Shown: piece after piece, positions 1-8,659 of the stretch
Position numbering within the stretch: the first letter of the stretch is position 1
Layout: each line of letters begins with the position of its first letter
Assembly: GCA_016795065.1 (NCBI GenBank)
Contig: JAEUIU010000066.1
Coordinates: 1 to 64,000, forward strand
Source of the DNA: Phycisphaerae bacterium
Lineage (GTDB): Bacteria > Planctomycetota > Phycisphaerae > Phycisphaerales > SM1A02
DNA length: 64,000 nt
Direction: 5' to 3'
Made by a program: the position numbers and the translations under genes
The notes under the pieces: generated by a model
Told to the model about the DNA's origin: nothing
What the model saw: only the letters and a program-made list of their open reading frames with translations
Database searches by the model: none

Positions 1-1
1 A

Positions 2-802
2 GGCGAACTCGATGGCAGGAACCGTTCGGTAATGCTGGTTCACGGACACCTCCGCTTCGCCCAGGATCGCATCGTCGAGGCCCGTGATCTCGCGGCCGCG
101 GTGCTCGTAGCGAAGGACGACAGGTGCGTTGAGACGTCGATCCAGGCGCTGGACCTACTCGCCCGGGCCTCGGTCTGTTTGGGCGAGCGTGCCGGGGCCA
201 TCGCCGCCCGACGCGAAGCGCTGCGGCTGGCCCAACAGGACCGCGTTGCGCGGGGCCCGGGAGGTCGTGCAGTGGATGCGGAGAACATCGAGGCCACGGC
301 GACTTACTACCTCGCTGCGACACTGGTCGAGAACGGCACGGCTGACGACCTCGCGGAGGCCGAGGCGCTTCTTCAGGCGGAGCAGACCCGCTTCGACGCC
401 AACGGTGAGGCGGAATCGCTCTTGAGTGCGCTCAATGAGGCTATCCTCGCCAACATCGCCGACGGCAAGGGTCAGGTCGAGATCGCCGATGGCCATTTCC
501 GCGAGGCTCTTCGCATCAAGCGTGTTCTATACGGGAGTTCGCACGCCGAGATCGCGGCCACGCAGTGCAACTACGCCCATTTCCTCGGGCGGCATGGGCG
601 CGTCGCGGAGGCCGTTGTCGAGTTCGATGCTGCAATCGCCACCTATCGCGAGCAGTTCGGTGAGGATCATCCGCGCACCGCCGACGCGAAGGCGAGGCGG
701 GTCAAGTGGGCCGACGGCTCGTGGCAGCCCGACGGGTTCGGATCCGCTCCGGCGGGTGAGGTTCGGACGGAGAACTTCGCTGGCGTGCCGAAGTCGTCGT
801 GA
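2..802 (+). CDS. TPR-repeat protein, C-terminal part (5' end outside window)
   Basis: The frame is open to the left edge, so this is the C-terminal 266 residues of a longer protein; the first internal ATG at 32 is probably not the start. The sequence is a string of helical pairs rich in Ala, Glu and Arg with TPR character (alternating small and large hydrophobics, 'YYLAATLVENG', 'CNYAHFLGRHGRVAEAV'). The closing repeat has the 'FGEDHPRTADA' form common in planctomycete TPR proteins. Such tails are often attached to Ser/Thr kinase domains, but no kinase part is visible here, so that link is inference. TPRs mediate protein-protein contacts. The stop is 28 nt before the MATE gene, so the two could be co-transcribed. 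Confidence 0.75.
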   Translation, partial: GELDGRNRSVMLVHGHLRFAQDRIVEARDLAAAVLVAKDDRCVETSIQALDLLARASVCLGERAGAIAARREALRLAQQDRVARGPGGRAVDAENIEATATYYLAATLVENGTADDLAEAEALLQAEQTRFDANGEAESLLSALNEAILANIADGKGQVEIADGHFREALRIKRVLYGSSHAEIAATQCNYAHFLGRHGRVAEAVVEFDAAIATYREQFGEDHPRTADAKARRVKWADGSWQPDGFGSAPAGEVRTENFAGVPKSS

Positions 803-830
803 TCGGCGACAATCCGCGGCTCGCGCCACG

Positions 831-2288
831 ATGACCGACAGGACCACGACACCCGGACAGATCCATGCGCCCGCCTCGGCCCTCGCCGAGGTGTGGTCGA
901 TCGCATGGCCGACGGTGGTGACGATGATGTCCTACACCGTCATGCAGTTCGTCGACGCGCTCATGGTGTCGCGCGTCGATGCGATCTCCGTCGCCGCCCA
1001 GGGCAACGGCGGCATCTGGAGCTTCACCATCATCTCGTTCCTCTTCGGGATCGTGACGATGGTCAACACCTATGTCAGCCAGAACGTCGGCGCGGGCAAG
1101 CCGCAGGAAGCCGCCCGCTATGCGTGGGCCGGACTGTGGCTCGCGCTGGTGGCGTGGATCACGATGCTGGTGCCCTTCGGCTTTGCGCTGCCGCTCATCT
1201 TCGGATCGATGCACGCGGGCGAGGATCGTCTCATCGAACTGGAGACCGGCTATGCCCAGGTCCTGGTGTTCGGCGGGCTGGTCACGCTCGTCACGAAGGC
1301 CATCGCCCAGTTCTTCTTCGGCGTCCAGCGGCCGCGGGTGATCGCCGTCGCCGCCATCAGCGGGAACATCGTCAACTGCATCGGGAACTTCATTCTGATC
1401 TATGGCGAGGCGGGGTTGCCGTCGTGGGGGGTCCCCGGCATTCTCGGGACGCCCGCACTGGGCGTGATCGGCGCTGCGATTGCGACGCTGATCGGGACGG
1501 CCGTCGAGGGGGCGATTCCCCTCGCGCTCTTCCTCGGTCGAAGCGTCAACGCGGCGTATGCGACACGCTCCTTGTGGCGCCCGGACTGGGGGCACATGGC
1601 CAACGTGCTCAAGCTCGGTTGGCCGAACGCCCTTCAGTTCTCCAACGAGATCGTCTGCTGGGCGATCTTCATGAGTTACCTCGTCGGGCTCTTCGGCCCG
1701 CTCCATCTGGTCGCTGGCTGGGGCACGCTTCGCTACATGCACATGGCGTTCATGCCCGCCGTCGGGTTCTCGGTGGCGACGACCTCGCTGGTCGGGAAGT
1801 ACATCGGGGCCGGGAAGCCGGACCTTGCGGCGCATCGCGCGCGCGTCGGCGTCGGTCTCGCGATGGCCTACATGACAGTCTGCGGTCTGCTGATGGCGAT
1901 CTTCCGCGAGTCGCTTCTCACGGTCTTCACCCTTGGCGAACTCACGACGCCGATCGAAGCCGCGGAGATCCTCCGCATCGGCAGCGGGATGATGATCTGC
2001 GCGGCGGTCTTCCAGACGTTTGATGCCTTGGGCATCGTCTACTCCGGTGCCCTGCGCGGGGCCGGAGACACCGTGGTGCCAGGGGTCCTGACGGTCGTGC
2101 TGAGTTGGTCGATCATCGTGGGCGGCGGCTGGCTTCTTGCCCACCGCATGCCAGAGTGGTCGAGCTTGGGGCCATGGATCGCCTCGGCGGTCTACATCAT
2201 CATTCTCGGCTTTGCGATGACATTCCGATTCGAGAGCGGAAGGTGGCGACGGATCCGGTTGGTGGATGCGCCAGGCGAGTCGGCCTGA
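831..2288 (+). CDS. MATE family efflux transporter
   Basis: A 485-residue integral membrane protein of the MATE (NorM/DinF-like) family, which exports cationic drugs or metabolites using a Na+ or H+ gradient. About twelve hydrophobic helices are visible in two halves. Typical motifs are the N-terminal 'SIAWPTVVTMMSYTVMQFVD', 'NTYVSQNVGAGKPQEAARY' and, in the second half, 'VATTSLVGKYIGAGKPDLA' and 'SGALRGAGDTVVPGV'. Length is normal for the family. The ATG at 831 was chosen because the hydrophobic first helix begins about 20 residues later; the open frame extends further upstream but there overlaps the TPR gene in another frame. No strong ribosome-binding site precedes it. The substrate cannot be told from sequence. 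Confidence 0.93.
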   Translation: MTDRTTTPGQIHAPASALAEVWSIAWPTVVTMMSYTVMQFVDALMVSRVDAISVAAQGNGGIWSFTIISFLFGIVTMVNTYVSQNVGAGKPQEAARYAWAGLWLALVAWITMLVPFGFALPLIFGSMHAGEDRLIELETGYAQVLVFGGLVTLVTKAIAQFFFGVQRPRVIAVAAISGNIVNCIGNFILIYGEAGLPSWGVPGILGTPALGVIGAAIATLIGTAVEGAIPLALFLGRSVNAAYATRSLWRPDWGHMANVLKLGWPNALQFSNEIVCWAIFMSYLVGLFGPLHLVAGWGTLRYMHMAFMPAVGFSVATTSLVGKYIGAGKPDLAAHRARVGVGLAMAYMTVCGLLMAIFRESLLTVFTLGELTTPIEAAEILRIGSGMMICAAVFQTFDALGIVYSGALRGAGDTVVPGVLTVVLSWSIIVGGGWLLAHRMPEWSSLGPWIASAVYIIILGFAMTFRFESGRWRRIRLVDAPGESA

Positions 2289-2343
2289 CGCACGCTGGTC
2301 GAACCCAGCGGCGGCAACGAGCAGCGAGTTTCCAGAAGGGCAC

Positions 2344-3123
2344 TCACACCGTCCACGCACCAAGCAGGATCGCCAGATCGGAGGCGTCAACGTGGCCGTT
2401 GGAGTCGAGGTCGCCGGTGCAGCAACCCGTCCTCGGACAGGCGCCCCATCCGCCGAGGAGGATCGCAAGATCCGCGGCGTTGACCAGCCCGTCGCGGTTG
2501 AAGTCCGGCGAGGCGGGACAAGCGCCGCCCACGGTGAACTGGAAGTGATCGACTTCGATGCCGCCAGCGCTGTTGCTGATCCTGATCTTGAGGATCCCGC
2601 CGCGATCGCGCACCCCGAAGAAGCGGTCCTCGCCCGTTGTGCCACTCACCGAGGCATCGGCGATTGATACGGGTCCGATGGTGCCAAGCAGGAGATCGTC
2701 GGGACCCCACGCTTCGAACAGGGTCGAGCCGGCACCGTCGGTCCAGACGATCCCCACTTCCGTGGGCAGGCTGCCCAGGATCGCGGCGTCAAAGGTGATG
2801 GTGACACCATTGCCGCCTGCGACGTTGAAGAGGGAACGGCCGAGCGTGCCGCTTCCGTTGACCGACCCGTCGTCTCCGTCGACCGAATCGGTGAGTCCGC
2901 CGGGGCCGATGATGGAACCTGAGAAGAGGTTCGAGCCGATACCCGGTCCACCGAAGACGCCATTCTCCATGTTCTGAAGAACGTAGCCGGGCGACGCGAT
3001 ACTGAGCGGTGAATCGGCTGCCTGGAGATAGGGCAGTGGCCCAAGGAACTCCGCCGCGAGCGTGGGGGTGGAGGAGACGGCGATCAACGGCAGGCAGATT
3101 GGCAGGAGTGCGCGCATGGTCAT
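2344..3123 (-). CDS. Secreted protein with C-terminal dockerin-like repeats
   Basis: A 259-residue exported protein. It starts with a signal peptide ('MRALLPICLPLIAVSSTP' ending near 'TLAAEF'). The central 150 residues are Gly/Ser/Asp-rich and beta-like, with 'VGIVWTDGAG' and 'VRDRGGILKIRISNSAGGIE', resembling a secreted carbohydrate- or matrix-binding fold but not one I can name. The C-terminus has two EF-hand/dockerin-type calcium loops, 'DFNRDGLVNAADLAILLGG' and 'DLDSNGHVDASDLAILLGA', the usual ending of planctomycete secreted proteins. Two ATGs six bases apart (3123 and 3117) both lie behind an AGGAAG sequence; the first is used here. It is divergent from the DUF2330-like gene across a 222-bp shared promoter region. 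Confidence 0.85.
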   Translation of the reverse strand: MTMRALLPICLPLIAVSSTPTLAAEFLGPLPYLQAADSPLSIASPGYVLQNMENGVFGGPGIGSNLFSGSIIGPGGLTDSVDGDDGSVNGSGTLGRSLFNVAGGNGVTITFDAAILGSLPTEVGIVWTDGAGSTLFEAWGPDDLLLGTIGPVSIADASVSGTTGEDRFFGVRDRGGILKIRISNSAGGIEVDHFQFTVGGACPASPDFNRDGLVNAADLAILLGGWGACPRTGCCTGDLDSNGHVDASDLAILLGAWTV

Positions 3124-3332
3124 GACTTCCTCTGGGAGGGCGACCAGCGGCGGGCCCGACAGGGCCAACGGAAGTATCGCGATGGAGCCGACTGTAGCGG
3201 TTCGCCGCTGGATCGGGCTGAACGAAATCGAAGTCGGTCGGCAACGCACGATTCCCGCTGTCGGTCCCGTGGCCGGCGCCGTTCGGAGGTCCGAAATGCC
3301 AAGGCCGTGCAGCCGCTCCGCCATATCGGTCG

Positions 3333-3338
3333 TATTTT
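3333..3338 (+). promoter_or_regulatory. Candidate -10 element for a leaderless transcript
   Basis: The hexamer TATTTT lies exactly 7 nt upstream of the ATG at 3346. With that spacing transcription would begin at the start codon. No good -35 box or Shine-Dalgarno sequence is visible. Two other genes here (starts 40897 and 55077) have a -10-like hexamer close to the start. Confidence 0.3.
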
Positions 3339-3345
3339 GTGGGCG

Positions 3346-4989
3346 ATGTCATGCCTCATGCCGCGAGCGTGTTTCGTTGTGGCGGTCGGCGTCCTCCTCT
3401 TCGTGAGCGCCGCCGTCTTCGCCGACGGAAAGTACTTCTCCAACACCAAGTCGATCGCACGGGATCCGCGGATGCCTTCCCAAGCGGCGATCATCGGGCA
3501 TCGCAACGGCGTCGAGACCCTCATCATCGAAAGCGGTGTCGAGAGCGACGGCACGCCCCTCGCGTGGGTCGTTCCGCTTCCGGCGGTACCGAGTGAGATT
3601 GGGCATGTCTCGCCGGGTGCTGTGGCGACGGCGCTCGAGTTGACCTCGCCGGCGATGTTCGACGCCGATCGAGAGCGATCGACGCTTCGCCAGGCCGCGA
3701 TCGCCCTGCCCGTCGCCCTTGGATTGGGCCTTCTTTTAAGCTGGGCGAGCCGGCGAGGGTTGCTCTCACTGGTCGCCGCCGCTTTGGCCTTGCTCGCCTT
3801 CTCGTGCCTGCTCCTGCCCGCTCTGGCTACGGCGCGTGGCTTCTCGCCGACACCAGGCGTCTCGGTGTTGCGCAGCGTCACGGCAGGCATCTATGACGTG
3901 GAGGTGGTCCGGGCAAGCGACCCCGAAGCGCTCATCACGTGGCTCACGGAGCGTGACTTTGCGGTTCCCGCGAGCGCTCGCTCCGTCATCGCCGCGTATG
4001 TCCGGGATGGCTGGGTCTTCTGCGCGGCGAGCGTCGCGTTAGGAAAGGGGGAAGCGGCACCTCACCCGCTCAAGCTGAGTTTTCCCAGCGAATCGATTGT
4101 CTATCCGATGCGCCTGACGGCGGCTGTGGGTGATGCGGCCTCGGCCCAAGCCGCGGGCAATCGTGAACTCGACCTGGATCTCGTCGTGTTCTCGTCGGCG
4201 CCGGTCACGCACCCCGCGCTGCGGACGTGGGTGACCGCGTCTCAGTCGCAGGTGGCGGAAAGCGATGAGCCGCGATTCTGGTATCGGCAATCGGACCCGG
4301 CCTTCGGGCACCCCGATCTCGTTCCGATGGCGGCAATGGGGCCGTGGGTGACGCGCCTCCACGGGCACCTTGATCTTGCGACCGTGACCGACGACTTCGT
4401 GCTTGTGTCGGGGGAGCCCCGTCGCGAGCGAGTCAGGCTCGCGACGCGAGGCGACGTGATGTTGGTGTCAGTCACGGCAACGCTCTTGGCCTTGGCCGTC
4501 GCCATGGTGGGCGTGGTGCCGTTCCTCGACATCCTGAGACGCACCCGGATGGCCCCCGAGGGCGACCCGCGCGTGCGTCTCACCGCGCGGTGGAGTGCCA
4601 TCGGGTTCGCCTGCCTCAGTGTCGCCCTCGGAACGGCGTACGCCTGGGCGGGGATCAGTCCGCTCCAGGTGCATTCGTTTGTGCGGCTCGAGGGCCCCCA
4701 TCCCCGGGAGAGGCTGAACGTCAGGGGGGATGTCGAACTCGCATTGCTTGAGGGGAAGGACGAGGCGACGCTTCGGGCGATTCTGAACGATCGTCTGGTG
4801 TGGCAGGGCCCGGACCACGAGGTCGTGAGTCGGGAAGGTCTGGACCAGCCGCTCGGATGGAGCGTTGAGACTGACGGCGATGTCGTGACGGTCACCCTAT
4901 ATGACGAGATCGGGCACCCATGGACGATCGCGTCTGGGCAACGGGAATGGAAGCGGTTGGATGTCCGAGAACCCTCCGGATCACGCTGA
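3346..4989 (+). CDS. DUF2330-like exported membrane-anchored protein
   Basis: A 547-residue protein with an N-terminal signal sequence ('ACFVVAVGVLLFVSAAVFA'), then a region resembling DUF2330: 'QAAIIGHRNGVETLIIESGV' followed by 'TPLAWVVPLPAVPSEI'. That pairing of an 'I/V..DG.E' strand with 'AWVVPLP' is characteristic of the family, whose function is unknown. Further hydrophobic helices lie at about residues 120-165 and 375-395, and near 430-445 ('SAIGFACLSVALGTAYAWAG'), so parts sit in the membrane. ATGs at 3346 and 3358 are both possible; the frame also opens with a GTG at 3307. One Leu codon (3736) is a TTA not followed by G, the exception to a bias reported in the findings. Confidence 0.7.
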   Translation: MSCLMPRACFVVAVGVLLFVSAAVFADGKYFSNTKSIARDPRMPSQAAIIGHRNGVETLIIESGVESDGTPLAWVVPLPAVPSEIGHVSPGAVATALELTSPAMFDADRERSTLRQAAIALPVALGLGLLLSWASRRGLLSLVAAALALLAFSCLLLPALATARGFSPTPGVSVLRSVTAGIYDVEVVRASDPEALITWLTERDFAVPASARSVIAAYVRDGWVFCAASVALGKGEAAPHPLKLSFPSESIVYPMRLTAAVGDAASAQAAGNRELDLDLVVFSSAPVTHPALRTWVTASQSQVAESDEPRFWYRQSDPAFGHPDLVPMAAMGPWVTRLHGHLDLATVTDDFVLVSGEPRRERVRLATRGDVMLVSVTATLLALAVAMVGVVPFLDILRRTRMAPEGDPRVRLTARWSAIGFACLSVALGTAYAWAGISPLQVHSFVRLEGPHPRERLNVRGDVELALLEGKDEATLRAILNDRLVWQGPDHEVVSREGLDQPLGWSVETDGDVVTVTLYDEIGHPWTIASGQREWKRLDVREPSGSR

Positions 4990-5203
4990 GCCGGGTCAGA
5001 ACACCGCAGGGGCCCGGGCGGGTCGACCGGCCTCCCCGGAGCGGGGGCCAGGCAGAGTGGGGGGGTGCCGACCAGCCTCTGGAGGTCGCCGGTGGGCTGC
5101 GGTTGTTACACTCCTCGGCCCACCGACGGAGACAGATGGGACCGGTCCGGACGCCGTCCGAACTTCGCCCCGAGAACCTCTCCGCATTGGCTCTGGAGTT
5201 TCG

Positions 5204-6163
5204 ATGAACAGCGACATGACCCGCATCGGCGGCGGTAGTACTGGCTTGGACACGATCATCGGCGGCAAGTCGACGGCTGGAAATCCGGCAGCGGCGGATG
5301 CCCATTTCAAGCGGGGCCAGGAACTCGAGAAGGCTGGCGACCGCGTGGCGGCCGTTGATGAGTACCGCAAGGCCCGAGAGCAGAACGAACACGTCGACGC
5401 GACGTTCCGCCTTGCGTACCTCCTTGACCTCCTCGGTGAGGAAGACGAGTCCATCGAACTCTACGACGAGCTCATTCACGGCAACCGACCGCCGCTGAAT
5501 GCCCTTGTGAACCTCGCGATCCTTCACGAGGATCGCGGCGAGATCGTCCGCGCCGAGCGGCTGCTCAAGCAGGTGCTCGAGACAGATCCGAACCACCCGC
5601 GAGCAAGGCTCTACTACCGCGACGTCAGCGCCAGCAAGGACATGTTCTATGACGCGGAGAGCGACCGAAATCGCCTGCGCGAGAACGCCGTGCTCGACAC
5701 GCCGGTGACCGACTTCGAGCTCTCGGTTCGGGCCCGCAACTGCCTCAAGAAGATGCAGATCCGCACGCTCGGCGATCTTCTCAAGATCACCGAGGCCGAA
5801 CTCCTCTCCTATAAGAACTTCGGCGAGACTTCGCTCGTCGAGATCAAGAACATGCTCCAGTCCAAGGGTCTGCGGCTTGGTCAGGGACTTGAGGGCGGCA
5901 ACTACAATCGGGCCCGCAAGGACATCATCGAGCAGCTCAAGGACACCGTGCCAGAGGGCACGCTGGTCAAGCCGATCTCGGTGCTCGAGCTTTCCGTCCG
6001 GGCCCGCAAGGCGCTTCAGCTTCTGAACATCGGCACGCTCGGCGAACTCGCCGCGCGGACCGAGGCGGAGCTCATGGGAGTCAAGAACTTCGGCCAGACC
6101 TCCCTCGTGGAGATCAAGGAGAAGCTCGCTGGCCACGGCCTGACTCTTCGCAAGCTGGAGTAA
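5204..6163 (+). CDS. TPR protein with two RNA-polymerase-alpha-CTD-like domains
   Basis: A 319-residue soluble protein. Residues about 30-135 are TPR-like ('HFKRGQELEKAGDRVAAVDEY', 'NLAILHEDRGEIVRAERLL'). Residues about 166-226 and 256-316 are two copies of the helix-hairpin-helix fold of the RNA polymerase alpha C-terminal domain. Each has 'ELSVRAR', '(I)(R/G)TLG(D/E)L', 'TEAEL', 'KNFG(E/Q)TSLVEIK'. In RpoA this domain binds UP-element DNA and activators. The alpha N-terminal assembly domain is absent, so this is not RpoA. Related TPR/alpha-CTD proteins occur in planctomycetes, with no role I know of. It could bind AT-rich DNA or sigma/activator surfaces, which is inference. ATG 5204 was chosen because the preceding 100 codons of open frame are low-quality and Pro/Gly-rich. 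Confidence 0.88.
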   Translation: MNSDMTRIGGGSTGLDTIIGGKSTAGNPAAADAHFKRGQELEKAGDRVAAVDEYRKAREQNEHVDATFRLAYLLDLLGEEDESIELYDELIHGNRPPLNALVNLAILHEDRGEIVRAERLLKQVLETDPNHPRARLYYRDVSASKDMFYDAESDRNRLRENAVLDTPVTDFELSVRARNCLKKMQIRTLGDLLKITEAELLSYKNFGETSLVEIKNMLQSKGLRLGQGLEGGNYNRARKDIIEQLKDTVPEGTLVKPISVLELSVRARKALQLLNIGTLGELAARTEAELMGVKNFGQTSLVEIKEKLAGHGLTLRKLE

Positions 6164-6294
6164 GTGGGCAAGCCTAAGACGACAACCTGGCGTGCTTGGG
6201 GGAATGCTCCAAAAGACGAGTGAATCGGGTGTGAACGCCGATGCTACAAGGCTCGGAACTTCGCTCCGCGAATCAGGTACGTTGGTAGCTTCTC

Positions 6295-7797
6295 ATGTCG
6301 CACCGCGCAGACAATCAGCCTCCTGCTCGCGATGACTCCACGGAACCGGAAGCGGTTCAGTCGACCGTCGTGGTCGGCGCGGGCCATGCCTCGCGACGGG
6401 GGTTTCTTGCTGCGGCGGTCAGCCTTGCTGCGGGTGCGGCCCTCATCGGTTGCGATCCTCCGGCGGCGCGAGATCGTCATCTGCCGAGTGCAAGCGACCA
6501 GCTAGGCGGCAAGCCGCCAGCGGATGAAACGCCGATCCGCGAAGCACCCCGCCCGCGGCCACCGCGCCTTGTTCAGCGGCCATCCCCGCCTACGTCGGAA
6601 CCGATCGTTCGCGTACGCATTGCGACGGTCCGGGCGCCGCAGCGGCTCATCAGGATCGAGGGTGATGGCACAAGGGCCCTGATCGTCAGCGATCCGACGG
6701 CCCCGGCCAAGACGATTTCGTTGCCGGCAACGATTGAGTCGACGCTCAACGGCTGGCTCGTCATCGAGGCGGCAGGTAGTCGGGGTGCCGGGACGTATCA
6801 GTTTGCGACACCCTGGCTCGACATCCGTCCGGCACCCGGCGCAAAGGGTGTGCGCGTCGCGAAGGACATCGCAGGATGCGGATCGTTGCCGTGGGGCGTG
6901 CGGTTGGTGTCGCGCACGGATGAGGGATTGGGCGCGGTGGACCTGGTCTGCCACGCTCCGATGGAGGAGTACCTCCCGGGCGTCCTCGCGAAGGAGCTCT
7001 ACAACAGTTGGTCACTTGAGACGCATACCGCCCAGGCGATCGCGGCTCGAAGTTTCGCCGTGTGCGAGATCGCACAGAGCCTCGACTCCCATTTTGACGT
7101 CGTCGCTGGCGAGGCCAGCCAAGCCTGGATCGGCGTCACCACTCACAAGCAAAGTCTCGAGGCCGTTCGGCGAACCCGCGGCATGCTGTTGCTGTGGGAG
7201 AAGCGCGTCGTGCCGGCGTATTACTCGTCGACCTGCGGAGGTCGGCCAGCCAACGCAACCGACGCGATCACGAATGGCGAGTTCAATGCGATCGCACCCC
7301 TTCAGGTCGGCTCGGACATGGTGCGTGACTGCTGCAGGAGCGCACCATCGTGGCGGTGGAAGATGACGCTGCCACTGGGCGAGACCGCGAAGCGCATTCA
7401 ACTATGGGCTCGAACCGATCGTCCCGTCATGGCGCGCATTGACGGCTTGCGGTCGATCGAGGTCAGTTCGGTGAATGCGACCGGTCGCCCTGTCACTTTC
7501 CGGCTTCTCGACTCGAAGAACCAGACCTTCGAAGTTCCCGCCGAGCGACTACGTTGGGCGTTCAACGCGGATGTCGAAGGTCTTCCGCCGGTCAAGACGC
7601 GGGTGAAGAGCGCTGACTTCACGGCGCGCGTGTCTGGCTCCAATGTGACCTTGGAAGGTCGAGGCTTCGGCCACGGCGTTGGACTCTGCCAGTACGGGGC
7701 GGAAGCCTTGAGTAAGCAGGGGCGAACCTGGCGCGAAATACTCACCCGTTACTACCCCGGCACCGAGGTCTTCGCGACCTACACAGTTCGCGGTTAG
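6295..7797 (+). CDS. SpoIID/LytB-domain lipoprotein
   Basis: A 500-residue exported protein. Residues 30-55 form a twin-arginine-like signal ending in a lipobox ('SRRGFLAAAVSLAAGAALIG' then Cys). A Pro-rich linker follows. From about residue 215 it matches the SpoIID family: 'EEYLPGVLAKELYNSWSLE', 'HTAQAIAARSFAVCEI', 'YYSSTCGGRPANATDA', and near the end 'GRGFGHGVGLCQYGAEALS' and 'EILTRYYPGTEV'. SpoIID of spore formers is a lytic transglycosylase acting on stem-peptide-free peptidoglycan strands; non-sporulating bacteria carry homologues of less clear role. Planctomycetes have thin peptidoglycan, so a cell-wall remodelling role is reasonable but inferred. It appears to be a single-gene unit. 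Confidence 0.88.
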   Translation: MSHRADNQPPARDDSTEPEAVQSTVVVGAGHASRRGFLAAAVSLAAGAALIGCDPPAARDRHLPSASDQLGGKPPADETPIREAPRPRPPRLVQRPSPPTSEPIVRVRIATVRAPQRLIRIEGDGTRALIVSDPTAPAKTISLPATIESTLNGWLVIEAAGSRGAGTYQFATPWLDIRPAPGAKGVRVAKDIAGCGSLPWGVRLVSRTDEGLGAVDLVCHAPMEEYLPGVLAKELYNSWSLETHTAQAIAARSFAVCEIAQSLDSHFDVVAGEASQAWIGVTTHKQSLEAVRRTRGMLLLWEKRVVPAYYSSTCGGRPANATDAITNGEFNAIAPLQVGSDMVRDCCRSAPSWRWKMTLPLGETAKRIQLWARTDRPVMARIDGLRSIEVSSVNATGRPVTFRLLDSKNQTFEVPAERLRWAFNADVEGLPPVKTRVKSADFTARVSGSNVTLEGRGFGHGVGLCQYGAEALSKQGRTWREILTRYYPGTEVFATYTVRG

Positions 7798-8659
7798 GTC
7801 TGGGGTACGCCGTTGGCCGTGGGTTGATGCATGCTCGGCAGCCGAGCCTCGAGCTAGGTGATCCTCAGGCTGCTCGTCTGCCGCCAATGGGTGGCAGAGG
7901 GCGATAACGTGCCGACTTCCAAAAATTGGACAGTCACTTCCGCGGTCACTTCCGCGACTTCCAAAAATTGGACAGTCACTTCCGCGGAGCGGGGGGCTCA
8001 GCAGTTGGTCCCCCAAGTTCGTGATCAAGCGTGGCGGCTGTCGCATGGGTGCGGAGGCTTAAGGCCGTGCAACGCACCCCGGATTGCGGATTTCGGATCG
8101 CTCTTTCGGACGCGGCGATAATCAGCCTGAGGCCTATTCAACCCAAAAGCAGACACGGCCGCGCCCTTTTCCAGGATCGCGGCCGGTCTCCCTTTTCCCT
8201 CTTCCCTTTTCCCTAGTCAAGTAGCGGAGAGAGGCGTCGTTGGTGGATCGCAGACTTGCGAGTGCGATCGATTGGACCTCAGACCCAGGTGTTCCCTTTT
8301 CCCTTGAGCCTGACCTGTCTACTCCAGACCCTTGATTCTGGAGAGGACAGCGGTCCCGGCGTCTCCGCCCAAACTCCGGTGGTTGGTTCCCTCAACCTAC
8401 ACCGGTGATTGACTCCGCCCAACGTCCCTTAGTCGTCGAACAGAATCCGTGCTACCTGACTGTCCGGCGAAGAAGAGGCTTCACCGGCAGAGGAGATTTC
8501 GCATCAGCTCTTGGTGCGGTTCCCGATCGATTCAATCTTTTTGGTGAGTGGAGGCCAATTTCCTGTGGCTCGCGCGGCACGATAGGACGAACAGATCACA
8601 TCACTTCTCCAGCGAACGTGTTGGCCCTTTTATCGGCCCGGTTATCAGGCTCCCGCATC
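7798..8659. other. Long intergenic region
   Basis: 862 bases without a convincing gene. It holds the 33-bp direct repeat described separately and two pyrimidine runs of 'TTCCCTTTTCCC' type (near 8190-8215 and 8290-8305). Short open frames here have no recognisable protein character. The frame of the DUF1570 gene is open back to 8405, but the signal peptide only begins at 8660. Confidence 0.6.
7913..7987. repeat. 33-bp direct repeat, two copies
   Basis: The 33-bp sequence from 7913 to 7945 (beginning CGACTTCC, ending TTCCGCGG) recurs exactly at 7955-7987, a 42-bp period with a 9-bp spacer (TCACTTCCG) that partly repeats the unit's own end. Its core TCCAAAAATTGGA is a near-perfect palindrome. 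I do not recognise a family. A related 16-mer lacking the inner CCAAAAATT lies at 21068-21083. Confidence 0.85.

Noticed and set aside
702..2645. 647-codon open frame on the minus strand opposite the MATE gene
   Set aside because: Composition is Arg/Asp/Glu-rich shadow sequence, it contains no domain, and the plus-strand MATE protein is unmistakable.
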